The notes under the pieces were generated by a model. It was not told where the DNA came from, made no database searches, and worked only from the letters and a program-made list of their open reading frames with translations. The translations under genes and the position numbers were made by a program. Below are positions 47,431-55,714 of a stretch of 64,000 nt of DNA, in pieces (the first letter of the stretch is position 1; the number at the start of each line of letters is the position of its first letter). The stretch comes from a virus, in IMG/VR virus record IMGVR_UViG_3300044691_000429, positions 1-64,000 of that record. One strand, given 5' to 3'.

Positions 47431-47858
47431 GTCCCCTCCTCCGTCCAGCCCCAGCCCTCCGCGAGGGCGATGAGGGTGTCGCAGTAGCCGCGGCCGTCGA
47501 CGCGATCGTCCCGCTTGTGGCATGTCCGGCAGCCGAACCGCGTGATCCTGATGTCGCGGACGTCCCTGGTGATCGGGTGCGCGGCGAGGATCTTCCGGTC
47601 GGCCGCGATGCGGCGGAGGACGGCGGCCGGGTCGTGGCGGGCGATGTGGACGGCATCGGGGAGAGCGTGGTCGCTGCTGGCGCTCACCACCAGGGGGCCG
47701 AGCGGCAGACCGCTTCCGCTTCGCTGCCCACTGTCGTGCACGACCGCAACATTGTGGTGAGCGTTCCACACAGTCCATGGTCCCGGCCGCGCCGCTTCAG
47801 CCTCCTGCTCTACCGCGTCCAGGGTGGCGTGCAGGTAGGCCAGCGGGGTGGTGGTCAC
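47427..47858 (-). CDS. DUF6221-family protein, second copy
   Basis: 143 residues, GTG start placed at VTTTPLAYLHATLDAVEQEA. ARPGPWTVWNAHHNVAVVHD, AVHIARHDPAAVLRRIAADR and the Cys-containing C-terminus (CRTCHKRDD, GYCDTLIALAEGWG) match DUF6221 more fully than the copy at 14851. Function unknown. Confidence 0.8.
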   Translation of the reverse strand: MTTTPLAYLHATLDAVEQEAEAARPGPWTVWNAHHNVAVVHDSGQRSGSGLPLGPLVVSASSDHALPDAVHIARHDPAAVLRRIAADRKILAAHPITRDVRDIRITRFGCRTCHKRDDRVDGRGYCDTLIALAEGWGWTEEGT

Positions 47859-48226
47859 GGGGTCACCGACCCGCTGGCCGGTTCTTCGGCGGTCTCGCGC
47901 TGGGCGTCGCGGAGTTCCTTCACCAGGTCGTCCAGCTTGTCGGACGCGTAGTAGACGTTGCTGGCCTCGAACGGCAAACCGGCAGACCGCAACTCCTGGT
48001 ACAGGTCGTACAGCTCGCTTGCGTGGGCTTCGGCCTGCTGGATGGCGCGCGGCAGGGGCTGCTCCCACGCCGGGGTCTGGCCTGCTGGCACGACAGCGTC
48101 GGGGCCTTCGGGCTGGCCGTAGACGAGTCGGTTCGTGACCCGCTTGATCCGCTGAGCGCCGCAGCCTTCCGCTCGCATCGCGTCCTCGACCTCCGCCATG
48201 ACGCGGCGCAGTTCCCCATCGTCCAT
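47855..48226 (-). CDS. Hypothetical protein
   Basis: 123 residues. Helical throughout: LRRVMAEVEDAMRAEGCGAQ, IQQAEAHASELYDLYQELRS, DKLDDLVKELRDAQRE. Coupled to the DUF6221 gene by overlap. No family recognised. Confidence 0.55.
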   Translation of the reverse strand: MDDGELRRVMAEVEDAMRAEGCGAQRIKRVTNRLVYGQPEGPDAVVPAGQTPAWEQPLPRAIQQAEAHASELYDLYQELRSAGLPFEASNVYYASDKLDDLVKELRDAQRETAEEPASGSVTP

Positions 48227-48266
48227 GCGCCCAGTGTCCCCCCGCCGCCCGACAACGCCGCGGGGG

Positions 48267-48602
48267 TTACTGCGGCAGCGGCACGCCCGCGTGTTCCTCG
48301 GCCATGTGGTCGAGGCCGCATTCCCGGGCCTCCCGCTCGTTGCTGCCGTAGGTCATCTCGGCGGCCAGCCACCGGTCGCAGTGGGGGCACCAGTAGTCGT
48401 AGGCATCAGGGCCGTGCTCAGGCTGGGGCCGCACGCGGATGGTGTCCAACCGCGCCTGGTGGCGCTGGTCGATGTCGCGCATCAACTCACCGGCCAGGTT
48501 GCGGCGCTTGGGGCCGAACGGGACGTCCTGGAACGCGAGAGACGGCGACGCCAGGAAGCCGGTTCGGTGCGCGATCCGCTTGAGTGTCCAGCGAAGGGTC
48601 AT
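48267..48602 (-). CDS. Hypothetical protein with zinc-finger-like motif
   Basis: 111 residues, ATG at 48602. The region DYWCPHCDRWLAAEMTYGS ending DHMAEEHAG is a C2H2-like metal site. Positively charged N-terminus. Role unknown. Confidence 0.55.
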   Translation of the reverse strand: MTLRWTLKRIAHRTGFLASPSLAFQDVPFGPKRRNLAGELMRDIDQRHQARLDTIRVRPQPEHGPDAYDYWCPHCDRWLAAEMTYGSNEREARECGLDHMAEEHAGVPLPQ

Positions 48603-48702
48603 CCCCCCATCATCCCCTCCACCGGACGCGCGCGGGCCCCCGCCGCGGTGACGGCAGGGGCCCGGGGGGATCGGTTCTCCTCTTCGGGAATGCGGACCCC
48701 GC

Positions 48703-48909
48703 CTAGTCGATGAAGCGGAACGCGGCGAAGGCGGTGTGACGCGGGTGGGCGGTGGCGGCGCAGATCCGGTCGGCTTCGTCGACGTCGCCCCGATTGACGG
48801 CAGCGGCGGCACGCTTGGCGGCGTCCCAGTCGACGGGGTTGTCCAGGTCGATCGGCTCGACCTCGCGGGCGGTGGGCTTGCGGCAGAGCAGCGAGCGGAG
48901 CAGGGACAC
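48703..48909 (-). CDS. Small hypothetical protein
   Basis: 68 residues, GTG start. Acidic middle (EVEPIDLDNPVDWDAAKRAA) and a helical end. Separated from the next gene by about 100 bases. Function unknown. Confidence 0.5.
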   Translation of the reverse strand: MSLLRSLLCRKPTAREVEPIDLDNPVDWDAAKRAAAAVNRGDVDEADRICAATAHPRHTAFAAFRFID

Positions 48910-48918
48910 GGCGGTCTC

Positions 48919-49182
48919 CTATCGGTCGGGAGTCTGGTACGCACGGACGGCGTAGACCGGCGGCATCCGGGGCGGGTCGGCGGGTTCGGCGGGTTCGAGG
49001 TGTTGGTCGCCGAAGACGTGCAGTCCGCTCACCCGGTCGTGCCAGGTGAGCCCGGCGACGATGTTCATGCCGTTCTCGTGCTCCCACACGGTGCCGGTGC
49101 GGCCGATCAATTGGCGGTGCTTGTGGGGCGGGACGAGGTGGTCGACGGACAGGACGGTCACGCGGGAACCGGAGGGGTACAT
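48919..49182 (-). CDS. Small hypothetical protein, SH3-like barrel
   Basis: 87 residues, ATG after AGGAGG. SRVTVLSVDHLVPPHKHRQL, IGRTGTVWEHENGMNIVAGL and VFGDQHLEP have the strand pattern of small SH3/KOW-like barrels. Function unknown. Confidence 0.55.
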   Translation of the reverse strand: MYPSGSRVTVLSVDHLVPPHKHRQLIGRTGTVWEHENGMNIVAGLTWHDRVSGLHVFGDQHLEPAEPADPPRMPPVYAVRAYQTPDR

Positions 49183-49223
49183 GGGTGCCTCCTATGCAGG
49201 TCGGGTGGGATGAGTGCCCCTGG

Positions 49224-49489
49224 TCACCAGATGGCGGCGAGGCGGGCGTGGGCGCCGCATCCGGTGCAGGTCGTGGCGGCGCGGTGGTTGCCCCAGTTGC
49301 AGCGGGCGCAGTCCCAGCCCCGCAAGTCCGCGACAAGCCGGCCCCGGCGTGTTCGGCGGCTTCCTTCTCCAGGTCGGCCTTGCGGGGGGTGCCGCCGGTG
49401 TTGCAGCCGGAGCAAGACCAGCGTGAACCCAACGGCCCCGAGCGGACCGTGACCTTCTCGCCCATCTGGGTGGGCATGCTGAGGTTCAC
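49224..49489 (-). pseudogene. Zinc-ribbon protein broken by a frameshift
   Basis: The N-terminal part starts at GTG 49489: VNLSMPTQMGEKV, then WSCSGCNTGG and LEKEAAEHA. Near 49336-49346 (AAGCCGGCCCCGGCG) the frame must change; the continuing frame gives DLRGWDCARCNWGNHR and TTCTGCGAHARL, a second zinc ribbon, and stops at 49224. Either a one-base indel in a C/G run inactivated it or this is a sequencing error. Neighbours are intact. Confidence 0.55.
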
Positions 49490-49493
49490 CGGG

Positions 49494-49682
49494 TCACGCC
49501 TCCTGCTTCTGGCCGTAGTAGCCGGAGCGGGGGTTGGTGGTGTCGGACAGGTGGACGCGGTACCCGTCGGTGGCCAGGACGAGCGGGTCGCTGGCGGTGC
49601 CGGGGTGGCCGCAGGCCGCGCAGGTGTTGCGCTGGCCTTTGTGGTCGCGGGCCTGCTGGGTGGTGTTGATGTAGCCAGCCAC
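49494..49682 (-). CDS. Small zinc-binding hypothetical protein
   Basis: 62 residues, GTG start. NTCAACGHPGTASDPLVLA has a CxxC-H site; RVHLSDTTN adds a His. One of several adjacent metal-binding micro-proteins. Function unknown. Confidence 0.55.
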   Translation of the reverse strand: MAGYINTTQQARDHKGQRNTCAACGHPGTASDPLVLATDGYRVHLSDTTNPRSGYYGQKQEA

Positions 49683-49685
49683 GGG

Positions 49686-49862
49686 TCAGCCCTCCTTGAT
49701 GACGTAGATGGCGCCGTTCGGGTCGATGGCGAGGACGGTGCCGCAGCCGCCGCACTCGTAGACCCGGTAGCCGTCTCGGCTGCCCTTGTGGGCCATGACC
49801 TCTTTGCAGCAGACAGGCGGGTCGTCGGTCATGCGGGAGTTGGTGACGGTTCGGGATGCCAT
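49686..49862 (-). CDS. Small zinc-ribbon protein
   Basis: 58 residues from ATG 49862. CC near residue 18 and YECGGCGTVLAIDPNGAIYV form a four-Cys ribbon. Two bases separate it from the gene at 49865. Function unknown. Confidence 0.55.
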   Translation of the reverse strand: MASRTVTNSRMTDDPPVCCKEVMAHKGSRDGYRVYECGGCGTVLAIDPNGAIYVIKEG

Positions 49863-49864
49863 GG

Positions 49865-50059
49865 TCAGTTCTCCTGCTTCTCGCCGAGCCGGACTTCCAT
49901 GGAGGCGCGGCCGAGTTCGGCGATCTCGCTGCCGTCGGTGGTGCGAGTGGCGAAGCGTGCGTTGACCTCGGCGACGATGCGGTCGGTGGTCCTGATGTCG
50001 CCGCGCCGCTTGGCAGCGACGTACTCGCGGACGGAGTCGTGCTGGTAGTTGGTGGACAT
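49865..50059 (-). CDS. Small hypothetical protein
   Basis: 64 residues, ATG after GAAAGG. SVREYVAAKRRGDIRTTDRI then acidic end. Start of the leftward small-gene run. Function unknown. Confidence 0.5.
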   Translation of the reverse strand: MSTNYQHDSVREYVAAKRRGDIRTTDRIVAEVNARFATRTTDGSEIAELGRASMEVRLGEKQEN

Positions 50060-50102
50060 GGGATTCCTTTCGATCTTGGTTGAGCCGGTCCGGGGCCGGT
50101 CG

Positions 50103-50246
50103 GGACCCGGTCGGTGGGGGTGTTTGCCCTAGTCTGTGCCCGGACGGAGGCCGGACGGGACTCGCAGCCAGCAGTTCTGGCGGCCAGCCCCCGGCCGGGC
50201 CGAACCCGGGTGCTACCCGGCCTGAGACCGGGTCCCGGCCGGGTCC
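50103..50246. other. Candidate clt/TRS cluster for TraB-type translocase
   Basis: GGACCCGG occurs three times in about 145 bp: + strand at 50103-50110, and minus strand at 50239-50246 and inside 50226-50238 (as GGACCCGGTC). The published pSVH1 TraB recognition box is GACCCGGA as I remember it, one base different. Location at the 3' end of the tra gene fits a transfer locus. Binding is untested. Confidence 0.4.
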
Positions 50247-52276
50247 ATCAGCCCTGCGGCGGCCTGTTCGACCGCCGACCGCTCCCAGCCGCGGAGCCGG
50301 CCGTTGGCCTCGGTGTCCCGGCTGGCGGTCACGCCCGGCGCGTGCTTGCGGAGAATCCGGCCAAGGCGCTCCGAATCCATCTCGCCATACCCGGAGTTGT
50401 GGAGCGCGGGCAGCAGCGTCTCGGACGTCGGCAGGAAGTCGGCGGCGCCCAACTCGAACTCCCGCAACAGGATGGCGACCAGCCGTGCATCGTCCACTCC
50501 GCCCTGTGAGGCCAGGGCGTCAAGCCGGTCGGCGATAAGGTCGCCACGCCCGGACGTCGAGAGGTTCGCCCCGGAGCCGATCAGGGTGTCGGCGTCCATG
50601 CGGGGCCGGCCCGCCTTGAGACGCTCGGGCAGGGCGGCGGTGATCTGCGGGCGGGTGTACTGGTTGAACTGGTGGCGGATGGCCCGGGTCAGCGCGCCGC
50701 CCATGATCATGGCCTGGCCCGCGTCGTTCGCAACGGGGCCAACGGCGGGCTTCATGCGGTCCGGCCGCCAGCCGAGAGCGCCAGCACCCACACCGAACGC
50801 AATCTTGACGTCCTCGAAGCGGCAGGCCATCAGTATCCGGTAGGCGACGATCGCCGCGATGGCGTCACCGAGAGCGTCGGCTGTAGCCTCCTGACCGGCC
50901 ATGATGAGGTAGATGCCGTACTGGCGGCCCGTCCGCAGGATCTTGATCGCGGCGTCCTTGCCCTTGGCACTGAGCTGGATGAACTCGTCGATGTTGATGT
51001 ACAGGTTCGGGTGCTCCGGGGTGGCGTGCCACCGGTCGCCCATCCCCAGGGTGTGCATGAGCTTGCCGCGGGCGGACACGTAGGTCAGGGCCTCGTCCAG
51101 CGCTTCCTCGCACTCCTCGGGCCCCCTCGCCCGGCGGGCCATGAGGTCGCCGAACTCGGACAGCCCGCCCTTGATCGGGTCCAGGTCCCACACGACGGCG
51201 TCCCGGCACGCGGTCAGGGCCTCGTTGATGGTGCGCAGCGCTCCGAGGCTCTTGCCCGCGCCCATCGCTCCGATGATCAGAGCGCAGAACCCATCGAGGC
51301 TGAGTTCGAGGGTGCTCCCGTCCATGGTCCGGCCCATGTGGACCACATCGTGCACGGACAGGGAGTTCGGGGGCCGCACCGCGGGCTTCGGCATGTCCGC
51401 GAACGGGTTGGACGCGACGAGCCGCACGGTGACCCTGGACTTGTCGCGACTGTCCGGCTCGGGCATGAACCCGCCGTCGGGCAGGGCGAGATGCCCCTCG
51501 ATCTGGTCGGACGCGGCCATGACCTTGCCCGGGGTGGCGCCCTTGAGTTCCAGGGCGATCTCCCAGCCCCAGCCGCGGTAGCCGAGCACGTTGATCTGCC
51601 GGGCGCCGATGCCCTCGGCCTTGAGGGCGCGCTGGATGCAGGTCCGGACCTGCTCGCCGTCCTTGCACCAGGCCAGCGGGAACGGCTCGCCGTCGTCCAC
51701 CTCGGGCTCCGGGCCGGGTCCGATCGCGGTCGCGACCGGGGCGGCCTCCAGCGCCCGCCTGATGTTGATGCGCCGCCCGTACCCGGTGACGACAGCCCCG
51801 GCGATCGCGGTCTCGGCCGCGGGCGCCGCGAGGAACGCCTCCCCGGCGGGCATGCCCACACCCAGCACGAGGCCGAGGGATGCCGCAACGGTGAGGACGA
51901 CCCCGCCCCCGGCGGTGCCCGCGGCGGTGATCCACCGGCGGTGGCGCTCCTCGCGGATCTTGTCCCAGTCCGCATTGCTGCGGGGCTCCACGGACTCGAC
52001 GCGATCGGTCGCCCGCACGTACCGCCAGCCCGCGCGGGTCGTGCCGTGCAGACCCCGCCCGAGCCACCCTCCGCCGGTGCCTGCCGCGCGGGCGGTGTGG
52101 CCGAGGCCGCGCCCGGTCGCCCTAGCAGCGACCAGCGCGGCGGACTGGGTGGTGCGCGGCGCCGGCCGGGTGGTGGGCACGTCCGGCGCCGCGGGCTTCG
52201 CGGGGACGTAATCCGGCTTGAGGAAGTCCGGCACGTCGATGTCGGCGGCCGTGCGGGAGGAGCTGTCGATGGCCAT
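50213..52276 (-). CDS. FtsK/SpoIIIE-type DNA translocase (TraB/TraSA-like)
   Basis: 687 residues. Two hydrophobic stretches near 115-160 (GGGVVLTVAASLGLVLGVG and AETAIAGAVVTG) anchor the N-terminus. Motor: ALIIGAMGAGKSLGALR Walker A (about 331-338), VVWDLDPIKGGLSEF, NLYINIDEFIQLS Walker B, RTGRQYGIYLIMAGQEATAD, then a C-terminal winged-helix region. This is the layout of Streptomyces conjugation proteins that move double-stranded plasmid DNA between hyphae. It sits next to a complete phage module, so it may transfer the element without virions. Confidence 0.9.
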   Translation of the reverse strand: MAIDSSSRTAADIDVPDFLKPDYVPAKPAAPDVPTTRPAPRTTQSAALVAARATGRGLGHTARAAGTGGGWLGRGLHGTTRAGWRYVRATDRVESVEPRSNADWDKIREERHRRWITAAGTAGGGVVLTVAASLGLVLGVGMPAGEAFLAAPAAETAIAGAVVTGYGRRINIRRALEAAPVATAIGPGPEPEVDDGEPFPLAWCKDGEQVRTCIQRALKAEGIGARQINVLGYRGWGWEIALELKGATPGKVMAASDQIEGHLALPDGGFMPEPDSRDKSRVTVRLVASNPFADMPKPAVRPPNSLSVHDVVHMGRTMDGSTLELSLDGFCALIIGAMGAGKSLGALRTINEALTACRDAVVWDLDPIKGGLSEFGDLMARRARGPEECEEALDEALTYVSARGKLMHTLGMGDRWHATPEHPNLYINIDEFIQLSAKGKDAAIKILRTGRQYGIYLIMAGQEATADALGDAIAAIVAYRILMACRFEDVKIAFGVGAGALGWRPDRMKPAVGPVANDAGQAMIMGGALTRAIRHQFNQYTRPQITAALPERLKAGRPRMDADTLIGSGANLSTSGRGDLIADRLDALASQGGVDDARLVAILLREFELGAADFLPTSETLLPALHNSGYGEMDSERLGRILRKHAPGVTASRDTEANGRLRGWERSAVEQAAAGLMDPAGTRSQAG

Positions 52277-52279
52277 GGG

Positions 52280-53623
52280 TCAGGCGTCCTTCGGAGTCGC
52301 GGTCTTGGCGGTTATGGCGGCCTGCTTGCGGGCGGCTTCAACGAACGGGGCGGTGTCCCCCGGGCGGCGTACTCCACGCACCGGAGGACCGGTAACCGAG
52401 CCCCTACGGCGAGTAGGGGGGACTTGCGGATTCACCTGCGCGTTGCCGATCTTCCACACGGTCTTGTCGGGGGCGTCCGCGCGGGCGTCGAGCATGCGTC
52501 GGGCAGCCGCGTTCCGGAGCTGCTGGGCCTCCGCGGAGTCGCCCGGGTCGGTGCCCTCGACGTCCTTGTGGGCCCGCCTCCAAACGGTCTCGGTGACGGT
52601 CGTTTCGCCGAGCGCGGCGGCCAGTTTGACGGCGTGCTCCCACACCTTCGGGTACAGCGTTTCGCGGTCCTTCGTGAGCTTCTCGAAGGCCGCCTTCGCC
52701 GCCTTCTCGGCGGCCTCCTTCTCGGCCTTCACAGCTGCCTCGCGGGCGGCCTTCTCGGCAGCAGCCCGCTTCTCCGTGCGCTCCTGATCCTTCCGCTCGC
52801 GACCCGTCAGGGCGCCGTCGCGCTTCCGGATCCGGCCGTGCTCGTGCAGGTCCCACACGCCGGGGCCGGCGACCGAGGCGAAGGCGGTAGCGAGAGCCGT
52901 CGCCATCCCGAAGTGCCCCAAACCGTGCGTCAGGTTGATGCCCGCAGCAACAAACGCCAGCGCCCACGCGATCAGGCGGTAGTGCCAGTGCGGCCGGTGG
53001 TCATCGACCGCTGCAGCAGCACCGCGGAGGACAACCCACGCGCCGCCTTCGAGGAAGAGCGGTGCGGCAACGAGCCAGGGTGCGGCAGGGTTCCAGAACG
53101 CGGATGCCTGCACCGGGAGCGCAACAACGGCGCACACGACGGCGAAGCCGAGGGCGGCACGCTTCCAGGAGGACGCGGACTTGCCGTGCTTGGCCTGCTG
53201 CTCGATGTCGGCCTGCCGCTGCGCTGCGGCTGCGAGGCGGCCGTCCTCGCGTGCCCGGTCGGCCTCATCTCGCTTGCGATTGGATTCGGCGATGCGCGCC
53301 TCACTGGCGGCGTCTTCCTCGCGGGCACGCCGGGCGGTCTTGTCGTTGGCGAGCTGCAGCCGACGGGCTTCCTCTGCCGCCCTGACCTTCTCGGCTTCGG
53401 CCTTGCCTTCGGCTTCGATCAGCAGGGCTGCGGCTTCGGCCTCGGCGCGGGTGCGGATGGCGGCGGCTTCGGCGGCGGCCACCAGGTCCACGGCCGGCCC
53501 AGCGGCGGGCGCCGGCTCGGGTGCGGTCTCGGGTTCGGCGATGCCGCCGATGCGGATGGGCGTGAACGGCTCCCATGTGGGCACGTGGGGCCGCGTGGTG
53601 CCGTTCAGGGTCTGGCCGGACAC
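52280..53623 (-). CDS. Spread-type membrane protein (DUF2637-like)
   Basis: 447 residues, GTG start. An N-terminal Ala/Glu coiled coil (about 45-130) leads to four hydrophobic segments (about 155-270): ALGFAVVCAVVALPVQASAF, WLVAAPLFLEGGAWVVLRGA, LIAWALAFVAAGINLTHGLG and MATALATAFASVAGPGVW. A second coiled coil (ERKDQERTEKRAAAEKAARE) and a basic C-terminus follow. The DUF2637-type core next to tra marks a plasmid spread protein, probably part of the transfer pore. Three bases from the translocase gene. Confidence 0.8.
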   Translation of the reverse strand: MSGQTLNGTTRPHVPTWEPFTPIRIGGIAEPETAPEPAPAAGPAVDLVAAAEAAAIRTRAEAEAAALLIEAEGKAEAEKVRAAEEARRLQLANDKTARRAREEDAASEARIAESNRKRDEADRAREDGRLAAAAQRQADIEQQAKHGKSASSWKRAALGFAVVCAVVALPVQASAFWNPAAPWLVAAPLFLEGGAWVVLRGAAAAVDDHRPHWHYRLIAWALAFVAAGINLTHGLGHFGMATALATAFASVAGPGVWDLHEHGRIRKRDGALTGRERKDQERTEKRAAAEKAAREAAVKAEKEAAEKAAKAAFEKLTKDRETLYPKVWEHAVKLAAALGETTVTETVWRRAHKDVEGTDPGDSAEAQQLRNAAARRMLDARADAPDKTVWKIGNAQVNPQVPPTRRRGSVTGPPVRGVRRPGDTAPFVEAARKQAAITAKTATPKDA

Positions 53624-53642
53624 GGTCGGGTCTCCTTCGGGG

Positions 53643-53918
53643 CTATCGGGTGGGCTGGTTGTAGGCGTCGCGGAACTCTTCGGCGAACGCGGCGGCGAGG
53701 ACGCCGATCCCGGTCTGCGACAGCGCCGGGTGCCCGGTGCGGGCGGCGAGCTGCTGCTCGGCGTGGACAGCGGCGGCGGTGGCCACGGTGACGATCACCC
53801 GCAGGGTGCGGAGGACCAGCACCAGCACCCCCAGCAGCAGTTGCGCGACGACCGCGAGGACCGCCAGCACCAGCCGCCGCCATGGGGTCGGGGCGCGGGC
53901 CACCAGGACGCGGGGCAT
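53643..53918 (-). CDS. Small membrane protein, spread-like
   Basis: 91 residues, ATG at 53918. One long hydrophobic stretch RLVLAVLAVVAQLLLGVLVL (about 15-34) and a helical soluble C-terminus ending AFAEEFRDAY. Small one-span proteins are typical of the spread genes next to tra. The ATG overlaps the upstream stop. Confidence 0.65.
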   Translation of the reverse strand: MPRVLVARAPTPWRRLVLAVLAVVAQLLLGVLVLVLRTLRVIVTVATAAAVHAEQQLAARTGHPALSQTGIGVLAAAFAEEFRDAYNQPTR

Positions 53919-54085
53919 CAGGCGTACCTCCGGGGGGCTTTGCCGTCCCGCGCGGACACGGCCCAGGCGCTGGCCCATCGGCCGAGGTCGGGCAGGAGGA
54001 CGGTCGGCAGCTCCTGCTCGAACTGCTTGCGCACGGGCGCCGGGCAGGCGGCAATGAGCCCCAGAAGGTCAGACCAGCGCGTCAT
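53918..54085 (-). CDS. Micro-protein of the transfer operon
   Basis: 55 residues. WSDLLGLIAACPAPVRKQFE and LPDLGRWASAWAVSARDGKA; helical. Overlaps both neighbours by 4 bases. No family recognised. Confidence 0.5.
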   Translation of the reverse strand: MTRWSDLLGLIAACPAPVRKQFEQELPTVLLPDLGRWASAWAVSARDGKAPRRYA

Positions 54086-54660
54086 GACGCCCCCTTCGCT
54101 GCGGTACGGACCAGGCCGAGCGCCTGCTCCCCGGTGGCGCCCGGCATCTCGTTCCACCGCGGGTACGGCATCGTGATCCCCCGGCTGGCGAGGGCGCCCT
54201 GGATCTGCCGCCCCGCCTCGACCGCGGTGTGCTCGGTGCCGTAGCCGAGGGCGTGCACGGCCCGCTGCGCGCCGAGGATGCAGCGCCCACCGGTCGCAGT
54301 GCGGATCCGGCGGCCCGACTTGGCCCACCCCCACCGCTCCAGGACCAGCGCGGTCAGCTCCAGGTGCTCCGTGGTGGTGATCCGCGCCCGCTGCAGGCCC
54401 TCACCCCGACGGGGGCGGAGGACGAGCAGCCGGTCCGGCAGCACCCGCCACAACCCGCCGGGCAGCTGCGGGCCGGCCGGAGCCGACGGGGCGGGCTCGC
54501 TGCCGACCGCCAGCCGCACCAGGTCGGCCGTCGGCAGCGTCACGAGCCGGTGCGCGGTCCGCGTCGGATCCGTCAGCCACGCCACAGCCTCGGCCGCCAG
54601 CTCGTCGGCGACGCCGTCGAACAGGTCCAGGTCGGGCAGGCTCGGGATTGCGGTCGTCAT
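54082..54660 (-). CDS. Hypothetical protein of the transfer operon
   Basis: 192 residues; ATG 54660 (GTG 54669 would add 3 residues). DLDLFDGVADELAAEAVAWL, then ELTALVLERWGWAKSGRRIR and GGRCILGAQRAVHALGYGTE; the second half resembles the DUF6197-type domain in Streptomyces proteins as I remember it. Function unknown. Confidence 0.55.
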   Translation of the reverse strand: MTTAIPSLPDLDLFDGVADELAAEAVAWLTDPTRTAHRLVTLPTADLVRLAVGSEPAPSAPAGPQLPGGLWRVLPDRLLVLRPRRGEGLQRARITTTEHLELTALVLERWGWAKSGRRIRTATGGRCILGAQRAVHALGYGTEHTAVEAGRQIQGALASRGITMPYPRWNEMPGATGEQALGLVRTAAKGAS

Positions 54661-54661
54661 G

Positions 54662-55030
54662 TCAGACACCCGCCGGGGTGGCGTGGCTGATTACCTCGGC
54701 CGGGTCGGGGCCGAAGATGCCGGGCCGGTTGCGCAGTTCCTGGAACGTCATCAGGCCGCCGGGCTTCCGCTCGTGGATCGGGCCGTAGCCGAGCCACGCA
54801 CCGGCGGCGGTCATGTGGTCGCAGCGGGCCTCCTGGCCGATCCACCGGCCCGGCCGGCTGAACGTCCACTCCATGAGGGCCCGCTTCGGCGCCCCGGGGT
54901 ACTTCGCGTTGAGGTCCACCACGCTGTAGTAGGTGTGGCCGGGCTTGACGGTGGCGGCGAAGGTGGCGGCCTCCTTCTGGGCATTGCGACGCGCCACGGT
55001 CGCTGGCGCGATCAGGCTGAGCGGGTTCAC
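54662..55030 (-). CDS. Hypothetical protein of the transfer operon
   Basis: 122 residues, GTG start after AAGGAG. VARRNAQKEAATFAATVKPG, then MEWTFSRPGRWIGQEARCDH. Small Streptomyces element proteins with this start are familiar but unassigned. Confidence 0.5.
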   Translation of the reverse strand: MNPLSLIAPATVARRNAQKEAATFAATVKPGHTYYSVVDLNAKYPGAPKRALMEWTFSRPGRWIGQEARCDHMTAAGAWLGYGPIHERKPGGLMTFQELRNRPGIFGPDPAEVISHATPAGV

Positions 55031-55114
55031 GGTGCTCCTTCGGTTGTGTGGCGGGCGGGGTGTCTGGCGGTTCTCCTCACCACCCAGCGCGGGGCTGGGT
55101 GGTGAGGGCAGGCG

Positions 55115-55315
55115 TCAGGCGGCGGGTCCTCGGCGCCACCGGGGAAGCGGCTTGGCGGCCTGGTTGGCGGCGGCGTTCAGCTCCAGGTATTCGGGCGTCT
55201 CGTCGCGGATACCGGCGCGCCTCTCGCGGGCGCTGTTCCGGTGCAGGGCGGCGTCGGCGGCCTTGGACGCCTTGACGTCCTCGGGGCGGCCGAGGATCTT
55301 GTCGCGGATGCTCAT
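55115..55315 (-). CDS. Small basic hypothetical protein
   Basis: 66 residues, ATG after GAAAGGA. IRDKILGRPEDVKASKAADA and RRAGIRDETPEYLELNAAAN: highly helical and basic. Possible nucleic-acid binder. Function unknown. Confidence 0.55.
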   Translation of the reverse strand: MSIRDKILGRPEDVKASKAADAALHRNSARERRAGIRDETPEYLELNAAANQAAKPLPRWRRGPAA

Positions 55316-55385
55316 TGGGTTCCTTTCGGGTCGGGGTGCCGGGCCGGCCTGCGGAGGGGTGCTGGCCGGCCCGGCGGTCGGGGGG

Positions 55386-55553
55386 TCAGATCTCTTCGGC
55401 GGGGGCGCGTCCGGCTTCACGCTCGGGGCTGTCGTCGGTCGGCGTGGCCACGGTGGTCTCCTGGTCGTAGTCGTTGCGGGGGTAGAACGGCCGGTCGTGC
55501 TGCGGGCAGAGCAGGTGCGGGTCGTTGCAGGCGGCGACCGGATGGCCGGTCAC
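55386..55553 (-). CDS. Micro-protein
   Basis: 55 residues, GTG start. PVAACNDPHLLCPQHDRPFY has two Cys and two His and may bind zinc; acidic tail. Last gene of a long chain of overlapping small genes. Confidence 0.45.
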   Translation of the reverse strand: MTGHPVAACNDPHLLCPQHDRPFYPRNDYDQETTVATPTDDSPEREAGRAPAEEI

Positions 55554-55714
55554 GTCGGCCGGTCGGCCTGGGCCCGCTCCATCGCCTCGCCCATGTCGGT
55601 GGCGCGCTCGTCGGGCTCGGGCACGGGCGGCGGGGGGACGGACGCGGTGACCCGCCCGTTCGCGGCCAGGGCCTCGGCGGCTGCGGCGTGCTCGGAGGGG
55701 ACGGTCACGGTCAC
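55550..55714 (-). CDS. Micro-protein
   Basis: 54 residues, GTG start overlapping the upstream stop as GTGA; its own stop overlaps the next GTG. VPSEHAAAAEALAANGRVTA then Pro/Glu-rich. Weak except for the coupling. Confidence 0.4.
   Translation of the reverse strand: MTVTVPSEHAAAAEALAANGRVTASVPPPPVPEPDERATDMGEAMERAQADRPT

Noticed and set aside
50672-53791. 1039-codon plus-strand frame opposite the transfer genes
   Set aside because: Antisense to the FtsK-type and spread genes, which have clear motifs.
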